Positions 7,138 through 14,990 of a stretch of 23,236 nucleotides of DNA are shown piece after piece; the first letter of the stretch is position 1, and the number at the start of each line of letters is the position of its first letter. Source of the DNA: JAKPQD01 sp029572965 (GTDB lineage: Bacteria > Bacteroidota > Bacteroidia > Bacteroidales > DTGW01). Location of the stretch: the NCBI GenBank assembly GCA_035374585.1, contig DAOSPF010000057.1, forward strand, positions 1 to 23,236, given 5' to 3'. A program made the translations under genes and the position numbers. The notes beneath the pieces are model-generated. The model saw only the letters and a list, made by a program, of their open reading frames with translations, was not told the DNA's origin and did not search any database.

Positions 7138-8234
7138 AAGCTGTCTTTAGTTAAAGTTCTGTAACCACCAGTGTTTTCAGTAAGTTCTTTATATATTCCT
7201 TTTCCAAGAAACATGGTCAATATTTCATCGGCTTTCTGTTCAATATTTATATCGGTAAATTGTGCAGGGTATAAAACTTTAGCAACATACCAAGCATTGG
7301 CCAGAACAACTTCATAATTGATGGCGTAATTGTTGTAAGGCAATACCCCAAACATTTTATCGTATTTAACAGCACTAAGGCTATTGTATAAAGCTGTATT
7401 CTTTGCTAAATCTTCCCGGACTAATTTAAGACCTGATAAGTCAATAAAGATTATGTCAGGGTTCCAAACCATAAGTTGTTCTTTATCAATATATGTCCCT
7501 TTTACATGCGAAACGAGCTTCTTATCAATTGTTGATGCAATATTATTGGCATTTGCGAAAACGAAAGGAGGGTAAAAAGGCTGCGTTGATACAATACCGT
7601 GTGCACCACTATAAGCAATCCCCCCTACATAAACCGAAGGTTTTTTATTGGCTGGAATTACTGAAGAACGTTTATTCAATTCTCCGATAGATTGGTTAAT
7701 AAATAAAATTAATGAATCGGCGCGGCTTTCCTTATGCAGTACCTTTGCCATTAGTTTAAGTGAAGCAAACAGTGTATCACGTTTAACCCCAAAATCAGGA
7801 CATTCCAAAGCAACAACCGGGATACCTGTTTTGTTTTGCAGTGCATTTGCATCACCAACCGTAGTGTAGGTAATAAAAATAACATCGGGTCTGCTGGCTG
7901 CAATGAGTTCTGCATCGCCACCCATTGATGGGCCAATGACTGGTAATTTAGTTAGTTCTGGATGTGCTAATATGTATGGGCGGTTTGTCCTTGTTTCAAG
8001 TTCCTCAATGCCTGTTGTATATTTGACGGCATCTAAATACACAAGCAATCGAAGCGCCCCGGCACGCAAACAAACTACTTTATTTATGTTCTTAGGAACA
8101 TTCACTTCCCTGCCCAACATATCAGTAACAACAACTAATCCATCCGTGCTTTGCCGGGATGGATTAGTGCAACTTATAACAGAAAGGGTTATTGCAAAAA
8201 GCAATAATACTTTAATATTTCTCAAATTAGCCAT
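7134..8234 (-). CDS. Periplasmic binding lipoprotein of the FecB/BtuF/MolA type
   Basis: A 366-aa cluster-A (class III) solute-binding protein. The N-terminus has a lipoprotein signal with lipobox VISC and lipidated Cys22. DMLGREVNVPKNINKVVCL is the usual first strand after the linker, and the two lobes are joined by a long helix around 165-195. NANNI and the C-terminal region YAINYEVVLANAWYVAKV resemble binding proteins often found next to FmdE genes in anaerobes and archaea. It would deliver ligand from the outer membrane receptors to the permease. It begins 4 bp after the second TonB receptor gene and overlaps the permease by 4 bp. Nickel or a nickel chelate is the best guess because of nikR; molybdate or tungstate is the main alternative, given the FmdE link and the MolA precedent. 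Confidence 0.92.
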   Translation of the reverse strand: MANLRNIKVLLLFAITLSVISCTNPSRQSTDGLVVVTDMLGREVNVPKNINKVVCLRAGALRLLVYLDAVKYTTGIEELETRTNRPYILAHPELTKLPVIGPSMGGDAELIAASRPDVIFITYTTVGDANALQNKTGIPVVALECPDFGVKRDTLFASLKLMAKVLHKESRADSLILFINQSIGELNKRSSVIPANKKPSVYVGGIAYSGAHGIVSTQPFYPPFVFANANNIASTIDKKLVSHVKGTYIDKEQLMVWNPDIIFIDLSGLKLVREDLAKNTALYNSLSAVKYDKMFGVLPYNNYAINYEVVLANAWYVAKVLYPAQFTDINIEQKADEILTMFLGKGIYKELTENTGGYRTLTKDSL

Positions 8235-8238
8235 TGAA

Positions 8239-10260
8239 TTAGAACTTAAAGGCTACCCTGCCTGTGATTAACCTCCCTGGCGAAAGTGAGGTAGATGTTT
8301 CCAAATGTTCATTATCAAAAAGGTCTTGAACGTCAAGTGATACTATAAAATTTTCGTAAAGAGTTTTTGACAATTGCAAGTCAAATGTCGTATATGCATC
8401 AATTTTACTTGTATTTGCATCGTTTGAGTATTGTTCTCCTTTGTACATGCCACGAAGAGTAACATTGACAATTTTATTTTTCCAAAATAGTGATGCAGAA
8501 ACGCTATGCTTAGGCACATATTTCAGCGATTTTTTTTCCAAATCAGGTCTTTTGGTAAATTCACCGATTTTTGAATCACAATAGTTATACCCGGCTAAAA
8601 CGTTCAGGTTATTGCCAATTTCATAGCTTGCTTCTATTTCAGCACCTTTTACAGTTACATTTGTTACATTTTCTCTACGAAATATTGGACGGCCATACAA
8701 GCTGTCGCCTGTAGATACATAATAAAGGAAGTCTTTACCTAATGAATAATATGCAGAAGTTGTTATTTTTAGTTTTTCAACTGGAAAAAAGTCAATACCT
8801 AATTCATAGTTATTCATTGATTCAGGCCCCAGTTCTGGATTGGCATATTTAGGTCCAACCCACATCCAGCCAGTACGGGTTAGATCATCAAGTATTGAAG
8901 CCCTGAAACCGTGTGTATAAGATAAATAGGTGCTTACTTCGGGTATAAAATTAAAACGTAACCCCAATCTTGGAGAGAGTTCTGTCCAAGTATGGTCTTT
9001 AAGCTCAGGTATTGTTTTCCAGGGTGAGGTTGAAGTATATTTACCATCCATAAATGATACCTGGTCGAAACGTAAACCTGCAATTATCTTAATTTTGTTA
9101 TCGAGAAGAGCATGTTCGTCTTGCAAATATCCACCTATGGTTTGAATTTTTCCTTCATTGTAAACTGTGTCATAAGGTGATGTTTGATAATAATCGCCGC
9201 CTTCAATGCTGCCTAATTTGTATTCTGTTCCAGCGGTCAAAGTGTTGTCTTTAGTTAATTCCCTTGTAAAGTTTAATATAGCACCTTGTTCTTTTCTGAA
9301 TGAGTTTACGTCATAGCGTGTGTATCCAGATTTTTTCATATTTTCATTTATATCATAATAATGTTCCATCTGATAGTATGCAGAAAAATCGTAATGTGTT
9401 TTCTCATCCCCTCCTTTAAGTAAGCCCCTCACTAAATCTGTATTAAAATTTCTATAACATCCTTCTGGAGCATAAATCTGGTAGCCTTCACCACGTTTAT
9501 CGCGGAAAACATCATATTGTAGTTCCCATTTGAACCATTTACTTTGATCGAAACCAGCTTTTGCTGATATCCCTATTTCTTCTAATGATGACTTAATATC
9601 ATAAGCTGTTCGGTCAGAGTCAGGAACACTATTAAAACCATCACTTTTTAAAAAATACTGCGAAACAGAACCATAATACCCTTTTTCAGTTCTAACACGG
9701 ACGCTTAAGTCTTGTCTTTTTGTGTTGAAGGTTCCATAACTAATACCTCCATATATTTCTTGTGGTTTTTGTGGTTTTTTGGTAATAATATTGATAACAC
9801 CACCCATAGCATTGTTCCCATAAAGCGCAGAACCAGGGCCTTTGGCAATTTCAATATGATCTATATCATAAGGGTTTATGCGGTTCCAGTTAACCCCTCC
9901 CTCATCAGAGGTATTGATGGGTACTCCATTCATTAAAACCAATGTACGAGATTGTTCATCGCCTGAAAGACCTCGTAAAGTAACCATAGGTCTCTGGCTA
10001 AAGATACCGCTTGAACGGCTTACGTTAATACCTGGTACAAACCGAAGAGCATCATCAACCATGAGCACAGGGCTTGATTCCATAATATCGGTATTTACTA
10101 CTGTTACCCTTGATGGTATTTCTTTTAAGTTTCGTGCCGTCCTTGTTCCTGTTACTACAACTTCCTTCATTGTTACTGTATCTTTGAGCATTTCTTGTGC
10201 AAATGCCGGAAATATGCCCAAGGTTAAAATGCATGCTAATGCTAAAACTTTACTTTTCAT
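8239..10260 (-). CDS. TonB-dependent outer membrane receptor (BtuB/CirA-like)
   Basis: A 673-aa receptor with a signal peptide cut after AFAQ (residue 22). A TonB-box-like KEVVVTGTR (32-40) follows, then a plug domain with PMVTLRGLSGDEQSRTLVLMNG (split signature near 91-112) and GPGSALYGNNAMGGVINII (141-159). The 22-strand barrel ends with a terminal Phe (VAFKF). It would bring a scarce ligand into the periplasm using TonB energy. The gene is followed after 4 bp by the binding-lipoprotein gene, tying it to the ABC importer. The 87-bp gap upstream (10261-10347) shows no convincing promoter or NikR half-site pair, so transcription probably reads through from upstream. Confidence 0.93.
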   Translation of the reverse strand: MKSKVLALACILTLGIFPAFAQEMLKDTVTMKEVVVTGTRTARNLKEIPSRVTVVNTDIMESSPVLMVDDALRFVPGINVSRSSGIFSQRPMVTLRGLSGDEQSRTLVLMNGVPINTSDEGGVNWNRINPYDIDHIEIAKGPGSALYGNNAMGGVINIITKKPQKPQEIYGGISYGTFNTKRQDLSVRVRTEKGYYGSVSQYFLKSDGFNSVPDSDRTAYDIKSSLEEIGISAKAGFDQSKWFKWELQYDVFRDKRGEGYQIYAPEGCYRNFNTDLVRGLLKGGDEKTHYDFSAYYQMEHYYDINENMKKSGYTRYDVNSFRKEQGAILNFTRELTKDNTLTAGTEYKLGSIEGGDYYQTSPYDTVYNEGKIQTIGGYLQDEHALLDNKIKIIAGLRFDQVSFMDGKYTSTSPWKTIPELKDHTWTELSPRLGLRFNFIPEVSTYLSYTHGFRASILDDLTRTGWMWVGPKYANPELGPESMNNYELGIDFFPVEKLKITTSAYYSLGKDFLYYVSTGDSLYGRPIFRRENVTNVTVKGAEIEASYEIGNNLNVLAGYNYCDSKIGEFTKRPDLEKKSLKYVPKHSVSASLFWKNKIVNVTLRGMYKGEQYSNDANTSKIDAYTTFDLQLSKTLYENFIVSLDVQDLFDNEHLETSTSLSPGRLITGRVAFKF

Positions 10261-10347
10261 TTTTAATTCAAATTACTATTTAACAATTGACTAATTATGT
10301 TATTAATACTGAGTTTCTTTTACTAATCTCTTTAGTTATCTTGCTGC

Positions 10348-11802
10348 TTACTTTACCACCTTTACCTCAAAAATTTCCTTCCTGTCCCATTGAAGCCAGT
10401 ATTTCAGGGCATTTTGGCGGACAAAAGCCCAATAAGCCTCATCAGCCAGGCCATAGTTATCTACCCCTTTCTTAATATCAGCTTTTACCTGCTCGAGGAA
10501 AGCTTTTTTTAGCGTTATTTCAATGGTTTGGTTATTATAGGTAAAAAGCGCTGTTGGGCGTGTTACTGTGTCTTTTACAATACTTATAGTCCCTTGTCCC
10601 AGCGTAGCCCCGGTACTTACCTGTATGCCATCGTTCATGCAGCTAAAGGGCGGCTTTGTCCCTGCATAACTTACCACTGTCATCAGGTCGGTACCAATGC
10701 CAAAGTAGTCGCGTGCCCTCATGCCCATCTTGGCCCCGACAATAGAATATACCCCGAGGTGCCCGTGAAACTCATCGGTAAGGACACATGCTTTCCACTC
10801 GGCAATACCATAGCGCTGTAAGGCAGAGTCCATAATTTGCCGTACATCATAGTAGTACAATTCAGGCTGCAACGGGAAGCCATACAAAGCAACATATTCG
10901 CCTGGTTTGTATATGCCTTTTATTATTTCTCCCATTACTTCGCGGACTGCCTTTTCAGAATAACCTGTTGTATAGCGCAAGTGATTCTTGCCAGCCACAG
11001 GCTCAACGCTAAAAAGCTCACGGTTGGCAAGAAACAGCACCGCCAGCTCGTCCCAAAGCCTGAAATGGTTTTCTTTGAGTTTTTTAAAAGCCTCGGGTTG
11101 CGAATGAACAAACTGCAATGCTTTTGCCAATATAGTTGTATTCCTTTTACAAATACCGTACATCGTGGTATCGAACACAGCCAAAGGCTTATCAAGATTA
11201 GAAATAACATAGGTCTTGATGTTCAAATCAAGAATTTTGCCAACAGCCAGGGTGTCGCACGCATAATTAAAGCCTTTGAAAGGGGTTGCAGACTCGGTGT
11301 ACCATATTATTTCTTCTATATTCGAAATGATGTTTTTATGATTCCGAAGAATATTGGCTGTATTGGTCAGCGGCCCGAGACAAATAAATGAAACCTGCCC
11401 CGTCGATTGTTCAACAATATCGGCCACCAAGTCAAGGTTGCTATTTGCAACATCAGCTTTTTGAGTATTTCCCCATTGCAACTGACGGTTGAAATTTCTC
11501 CAGGCCGGGTTGATGTTTTTATCTTCAACGCCTGCAAAAACTGGGATACTATCTTTGCGAAATCCTGCCAGCAATGACCTCACTTTTACCACTCCGTCTT
11601 GAGGTGACAGCGTCCCGTCTGAAACAATGATGGCCTTAACTGTAACGTTAGGCAGTGATAAAAGCATAGCAATAGCCCGCATATCATCAATGGCACAGTC
11701 GGTGTCAATGACAATATTATGTTTGTAATGGCTATGCATAGGGCTTGCATAAATCCTGGCCAAAAATGGCAGCAATACTACAACAACTAAGATTTTTTTC
11801 AT
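10348..11802 (-). CDS. Secreted nucleoside hydrolase domain fused to a C-terminal FmdE-like domain
   Basis: A 484-aa protein with a signal peptide (hydrophobic 4-18, then RIYASP). Residues about 28-325 match inosine-uridine nucleoside hydrolases: DTDCAIDD (33-40) is the calcium/ribose-binding motif, normally DTDPGxDD. CLGPLTNTA lies at 141-149, and Asp251 in LWDELA is the likely last metal ligand, where the family usually has HDPLA. Residues about 335-475 resemble FmdE: EFHGHLG (344-350), FSCMNDGIQVSTGATLGQG with Cys388. The CPG after HGH and the four-cysteine finger are absent. Such hydrolases cleave N-ribosidic bonds. The changed catalytic surroundings and periplasmic location suggest an unusual substrate. 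It sits between the two TonB receptor genes (gaps of 42 and 87 bp), so it probably acts on what they import. Confidence 0.85.
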   Translation of the reverse strand: MKKILVVVVLLPFLARIYASPMHSHYKHNIVIDTDCAIDDMRAIAMLLSLPNVTVKAIIVSDGTLSPQDGVVKVRSLLAGFRKDSIPVFAGVEDKNINPAWRNFNRQLQWGNTQKADVANSNLDLVADIVEQSTGQVSFICLGPLTNTANILRNHKNIISNIEEIIWYTESATPFKGFNYACDTLAVGKILDLNIKTYVISNLDKPLAVFDTTMYGICKRNTTILAKALQFVHSQPEAFKKLKENHFRLWDELAVLFLANRELFSVEPVAGKNHLRYTTGYSEKAVREVMGEIIKGIYKPGEYVALYGFPLQPELYYYDVRQIMDSALQRYGIAEWKACVLTDEFHGHLGVYSIVGAKMGMRARDYFGIGTDLMTVVSYAGTKPPFSCMNDGIQVSTGATLGQGTISIVKDTVTRPTALFTYNNQTIEITLKKAFLEQVKADIKKGVDNYGLADEAYWAFVRQNALKYWLQWDRKEIFEVKVVK

Positions 11803-11844
11803 TTTTTTAATGGATAATTATTATATCAAAAGAATTCCGGCTGG

Positions 11845-13680
11845 TCAAAATTTGAAGTTAACACCGCCAAAAGCAGTAGTACCGGGCATAGTATAATACC
11901 TGTTGGTCTCATACTTTTGGTCTAAAAGGTTTTCGGCACTGGCAAATATCTCAGCGTATTTCCAAACCTGGTATGTAAGCTTTGCATTCACCAATGTATA
12001 GCTGCTAAGGTAGGTTTTGGACGAAGCATCGGTGTCAAGGTCTTTAATATGTTGTATGCTGGCATTGACACCAATTTTGTTCCATTTGTACCTGAGGCTG
12101 GCAAAAAAGTTATGTTTAGGAGTTGCATAAACAGGGCTTTTCATATCTATAAAGCTATATGTTGTAATTAAAGAAAGGTTTTTAACAGGATTGGCCTGAA
12201 CAGACATTTCCAACCCTTTGTTTTCTACCTCGCCCGCATTCTGCACCCCTTTTAACGGAACGGTAACAATGAGGTTGTCACCTTCAACGTAAAATACCGT
12301 AAGCTCTACATGAAGCTTATGGTTAAAAAGCGATTGCAAAACGCCGGTTTCGTAGTTTGTAACCTTTTCGGGGCTAAGGTTTTCGTTATGAGCCCAAATG
12401 TAAAGCTCTTGTATAGAGGGACTGCGAAAGCCTTTTGCCGCAGAAGCCTTCCAGGTAGTCGTTGGCGTAACTTTAAATGCAAAACCTCCCGAAGGTATCC
12501 AGTGTTTTCCATACACTTCATGTTTTTGCAAACGTAAACCTGCATTTAATGTAAGTTTCTCAAAAAACTCCTGCTGTATATACCCATACACTCCAGTTTC
12601 GTATAGAAATGTATCTTTAAAAACTATCCCTTTGCCATTCATTGCTTTAGTATTTTCGGCTTTGCCGCCATAATTCATGTAGTCAAACCCTAAAGTAAAT
12701 GTGTTGCCCCTGAACAAGCCTGCTGACTGGTGGATGTTTATACCATAGTTGGCATCTGTAGAATAAAAACCATCACTAATATCATGTTTACCAAAATTGT
12801 AAAACAACCGTGTAGCGCCCGACAATTTTTCAAAATTATCCTGTAAGTCAAAAGCCCAGTAACCACGGGTAATATCAAGCGAATTACCTTTAGTGGCACC
12901 AACTGTATCGGGGCCTGGGTCAGTAGTTTTAAATTTTGCAATACTAAAATCTGTATTGGCCGAAAAATGAGTATTGAGCTCATATCCTAACTTTACATAC
13001 CCATTATTTATGCTGAAATCTGAATTGTCACGATGTCCATCGGTCTGGTCGTGGTTGAACGAAACAAATGCACTTAACTTTTCCTTTTTATAACCTGTTG
13101 CTGCCATATACTTTTGAGTATTGAACGAGCCATACTGGGCATTGGCATAACCATGAAACCCTTCTTGCGACTGTTTGCGGGTGATAATGTTAATTGCCCC
13201 GCCCATGGCGTTAGAACCATAAAGTATAGAAGCAGGGCCCCGGATAACCTCCACTCGCTCTACATCAGAGCTTACATACGAATCGGCCAACGGGTGCCCA
13301 AAAATGCCCATAAACTGAGGATGCCCGTCAATAAGCATCAACACCCCACGGGTAGGGCTTCCACCAATACCGCGCATAGTGATTTGCCCCGCCGCTCCGG
13401 TCGAAACCCCAAAACCGGTAATGCCACGTTCGGTAACAAATAAACCGGGTACACGGCCATTCAACACAGGCAATACTGCCGACTCGCCACTTTCAGCCAA
13501 CTGCTCACGCTGTACCACCGAAACAGACATAGGTACATTATTGCGGTTTACTTTAACCGGAGTCCCGGTTACTACAACTTCGTCAATACTTAATGTATCT
13601 TTGAGGTTTAAAGCATCATCCTGTGCCATTAACTGACTTGCCATCAAAGAAAAAGGCATAAATAAAAATATCTTCTTCAT
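11845..13680 (-). CDS. TonB-dependent outer membrane receptor, first transport gene after nikR
   Basis: A 611-aa receptor with a signal peptide cut after LMAQ (residue 20), a TonB-box-like IDEVVVTGTPV (32-42), and a plug with TMRGIGGSPTRGVLMLIDG (101-119) and GPASILYGSNAMGGAINII (148-166). The barrel ends in FKF. The plug segment GHPQFMGIFGHPL (119-131) is rich in His and Met, which could suit a soft metal ligand; this is an observation rather than proof. It is the first structural gene after nikR, and GTGTTAC half-sites lie just upstream of its start (13695-13721), so it is the most directly NikR-linked transporter gene. Its barrel is clearly different from that of the second receptor, suggesting different ligands or chelates. 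Confidence 0.93.
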   Translation of the reverse strand: MKKIFLFMPFSLMASQLMAQDDALNLKDTLSIDEVVVTGTPVKVNRNNVPMSVSVVQREQLAESGESAVLPVLNGRVPGLFVTERGITGFGVSTGAAGQITMRGIGGSPTRGVLMLIDGHPQFMGIFGHPLADSYVSSDVERVEVIRGPASILYGSNAMGGAINIITRKQSQEGFHGYANAQYGSFNTQKYMAATGYKKEKLSAFVSFNHDQTDGHRDNSDFSINNGYVKLGYELNTHFSANTDFSIAKFKTTDPGPDTVGATKGNSLDITRGYWAFDLQDNFEKLSGATRLFYNFGKHDISDGFYSTDANYGINIHQSAGLFRGNTFTLGFDYMNYGGKAENTKAMNGKGIVFKDTFLYETGVYGYIQQEFFEKLTLNAGLRLQKHEVYGKHWIPSGGFAFKVTPTTTWKASAAKGFRSPSIQELYIWAHNENLSPEKVTNYETGVLQSLFNHKLHVELTVFYVEGDNLIVTVPLKGVQNAGEVENKGLEMSVQANPVKNLSLITTYSFIDMKSPVYATPKHNFFASLRYKWNKIGVNASIQHIKDLDTDASSKTYLSSYTLVNAKLTYQVWKYAEIFASAENLLDQKYETNRYYTMPGTTAFGGVNFKF

Positions 13681-13694
13681 CTCTTATTTATAAT

Positions 13695-13721
13695 ATGTTA
13701 CTTTTTAAAAAATCGTGTTAC
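13695..13721 (+). promoter_or_regulatory. Candidate NikR operator before the first TonB receptor gene
   Basis: Two direct half-sites, ATGTTAC (13695-13701) and GTGTTAC (13715-13721), are separated by 13 nt and end 15 nt upstream of the receptor start. The same heptamer recurs at 13784 and 14211. I recall that the Geobacter uraniireducens NikR binds tandem GTGTTAC half-sites spaced about 12-13 nt. Binding here would block the receptor operon promoter when nickel is plentiful. Confidence 0.65.
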
Positions 13722-13728
13722 TATTGTT

Positions 13729-13753
13729 AAAAAAAATAAACCCAAACGGGTTT
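13729..13753 (-). terminator. Terminator-like hairpin between nikR and the receptor gene
   Basis: Read on the minus strand, AAACCC-GTTT-GGGTTT is followed by A and a run of eight T. It lies 55 nt after the nikR stop. It could end nikR transcripts or act as an attenuator, so the receptor operon probably has its own promoter between this hairpin and 13681. The stem is short and only moderately stable. Confidence 0.55.
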
Positions 13754-13762
13754 TTGTTTAAA

Positions 13763-13790
13763 ATATTACTTTTATTAAAATTCGTGTTAC
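13763..13790 (+). promoter_or_regulatory. Second candidate NikR half-site pair downstream of nikR
   Basis: ATATTAC (13763-13769) and GTGTTAC (13784-13790) lie in the same orientation with 14 nt between them, just after the nikR stop codon and upstream of the terminator-like hairpin. With the pair at 13695-13721 they may form one extended operator, although the 48-nt step between the pairs breaks the 20-21-nt period. Confidence 0.5.
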
Positions 13791-13807
13791 TGCATAACCA
13801 AAAAAAA

Positions 13808-14209
13808 TTACTCTGCCCGGCTCATCACCAACTTACCATGTATTATGCCTTTAATGCCAATTAGTTTGTCAGAAAGCTCGGTCAGGCGCTTAGCTTCGCC
13901 CTTAACAGCAATAATTTCGAGGCAATTATCATGACTTAGATGAAAATGCTGGGCCGATAGTATCACATCAAAATATTCGTGTTGAATATCATTAGCTTTT
14001 GTAGTAACATCACCTTTATGATGATCGTAAAGCAAAACAACTGCCCCGGCTACAATATGGTTACATTGCCATTTTTTTTCGGCGATGTTTTTCTCTATCA
14101 GGTGACGGATGGCTTGCGAACGGTTAGGCAGGTTGTTTTCGACAACAAAATTATCCAAAGCCTTCAGTATATCTTCTTCTAAACCAACACCAAACCTGAC
14201 AAGCGCCAT
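13808..14209 (-). CDS. nikR: Nickel-responsive transcriptional regulator NikR
   Basis: A 133-aa protein, exactly the length of E. coli NikR. Residues 1-45 form a ribbon-helix-helix DNA-binding domain (VRFGVGLEEDILKALDNFV then NRSQAIRHLI). Residues about 52-133 form the ACT-like nickel-binding domain. All four high-affinity nickel ligands are present with an offset of one from E. coli: His77 in IQHEYFD, His88 and His90 in QHFHLSH, and Cys96 in HDNCLEI. NikR tetramers bind Ni(II) and repress nickel uptake genes. The gene is co-directional with and 127 bp upstream of the transport operon. Its own start is abutted by GTGTTAC-type half-sites (14211-14258), indicating autoregulation. The beta-strand residues facing DNA (Arg5, Gly7, Gly9) differ from the E. 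coli pattern, which fits a non-E. coli operator. Confidence 0.95.
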   Translation of the reverse strand: MALVRFGVGLEEDILKALDNFVVENNLPNRSQAIRHLIEKNIAEKKWQCNHIVAGAVVLLYDHHKGDVTTKANDIQHEYFDVILSAQHFHLSHDNCLEIIAVKGEAKRLTELSDKLIGIKGIIHGKLVMSRAE

Positions 14210-14210
14210 T

Positions 14211-14258
14211 GTGTTACTATTTAATTTTTTCGTGGCACAAAGATATATTTTATTTTAC
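14211..14258 (+). promoter_or_regulatory. Three tandem NikR-like half-sites between nikR and the hrb-like gene
   Basis: GTGTTAC (14211-14217), GTGGCAC (14232-14238) and ATTTTAC (14252-14258) repeat in the same orientation with 14- and 13-nt spacers, a 20-21-bp helical period. They cover the region from the nikR start towards the divergent flavoprotein gene. The first is an exact match to the heptamer near the receptor operon; the other two match 5 of 7 positions. Confidence 0.6.
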
Positions 14259-14299
14259 TAAAATTAAAAGCAAGTTTTTAATAACTTTAAGAAAAAAAC

Positions 14300-14971
14300 A
14301 TGATAAATGTTGAAGCTCTTTTTAAAATATCGTATGGCCTGTATATTGTGAGCTCTGGCAATAAAAACCACGGCAATGGCTTTATTTCCAACACGGTATT
14401 TCAGGTAACTGCCGAGCCTGCCCAATTTGCGGCCTGTTGCAACAAAAACAACTACACTTGCAGCATTATTGAGCAGTATGGATGCTTTACGGTTTCGGTG
14501 CTGAGTAAGGATGCCTCACCTGATCTTTTTGGAAGGTTTGGTTATCGGAGCGGCAAAGATTTTGACAAGCTCGAAGGCATGAACATCACTTTTGGAAACA
14601 CCGGAGCCCCTATTGTACTGAACGATGCTATTGCTTACCTTGAATGCAAAGTGGTACAAAAGTTTGATGCGGGCACCCATGTTTTGTTTATTGGCGAACT
14701 GGTAAATGCCAGCGTTATCGATGATAGCATTGAGCCCATGACATATGCTTACTACCGCAAAACACGCAAGGGCACGGCGCCCAAAAATGCCCCTACATTT
14801 GTCGATAAATCGAAACTTGAGCCTCCTAAAACCACTGGCAACATTTATAGATGCACAGCTTGTGGCCACATATACGATGATAGCAAAGAAAGTATTAAAT
14901 TTGACAACTTGCCTGCCGACTGGAAATGCCCGGTTTGTGGTGCTGACAAAGAAGATTTTATAAAGGTTTAA
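14300..14971 (+). CDS. hrb: High-molecular-weight rubredoxin: flavin reductase-like domain fused to rubredoxin
   Basis: A 223-aa cytoplasmic electron-transfer protein. Residues 1-155 form a flavin-reductase-like (FMN-binding split-barrel) domain beginning with the typical LFKISYGLYIVSS. Residues about 182-223 form a rubredoxin with C185-x2-C188 and C210-x2-C213 (YRCTACGHIYD and CPVCGADKEDF), holding one iron. The spacer between the two CxxC pairs is shorter than in free rubredoxins. In acetogens, Hrb passes electrons from NAD(P)H to flavodiiron proteins or rubrerythrin to reduce O2 and peroxide. Here rubrerythrin follows after 19 bp, so the pair probably forms a short peroxide/O2 reductase chain. 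The gene diverges from nikR, and its promoter region contains the tandem half-sites described there. Confidence 0.92.
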   Translation: MINVEALFKISYGLYIVSSGNKNHGNGFISNTVFQVTAEPAQFAACCNKNNYTCSIIEQYGCFTVSVLSKDASPDLFGRFGYRSGKDFDKLEGMNITFGNTGAPIVLNDAIAYLECKVVQKFDAGTHVLFIGELVNASVIDDSIEPMTYAYYRKTRKGTAPKNAPTFVDKSKLEPPKTTGNIYRCTACGHIYDDSKESIKFDNLPADWKCPVCGADKEDFIKV

Positions 14972-14990
14972 CCAATTAATAATTAGCACT

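Noticed and set aside
7134..8234. Calling the transporter a molybdate/tungstate (MolABC) system
   Set aside because: FmdE association and MolA-like folds make this possible, but a complete NikR with matching operators is stronger evidence for nickel. It is kept as an alternative only.
10261..10347. Internal NikR-controlled promoter before the second TonB receptor
   Set aside because: Only AAATTAC and ATGTTAT with a 20-nt gap are present; neither spacing nor match fits the other operators.
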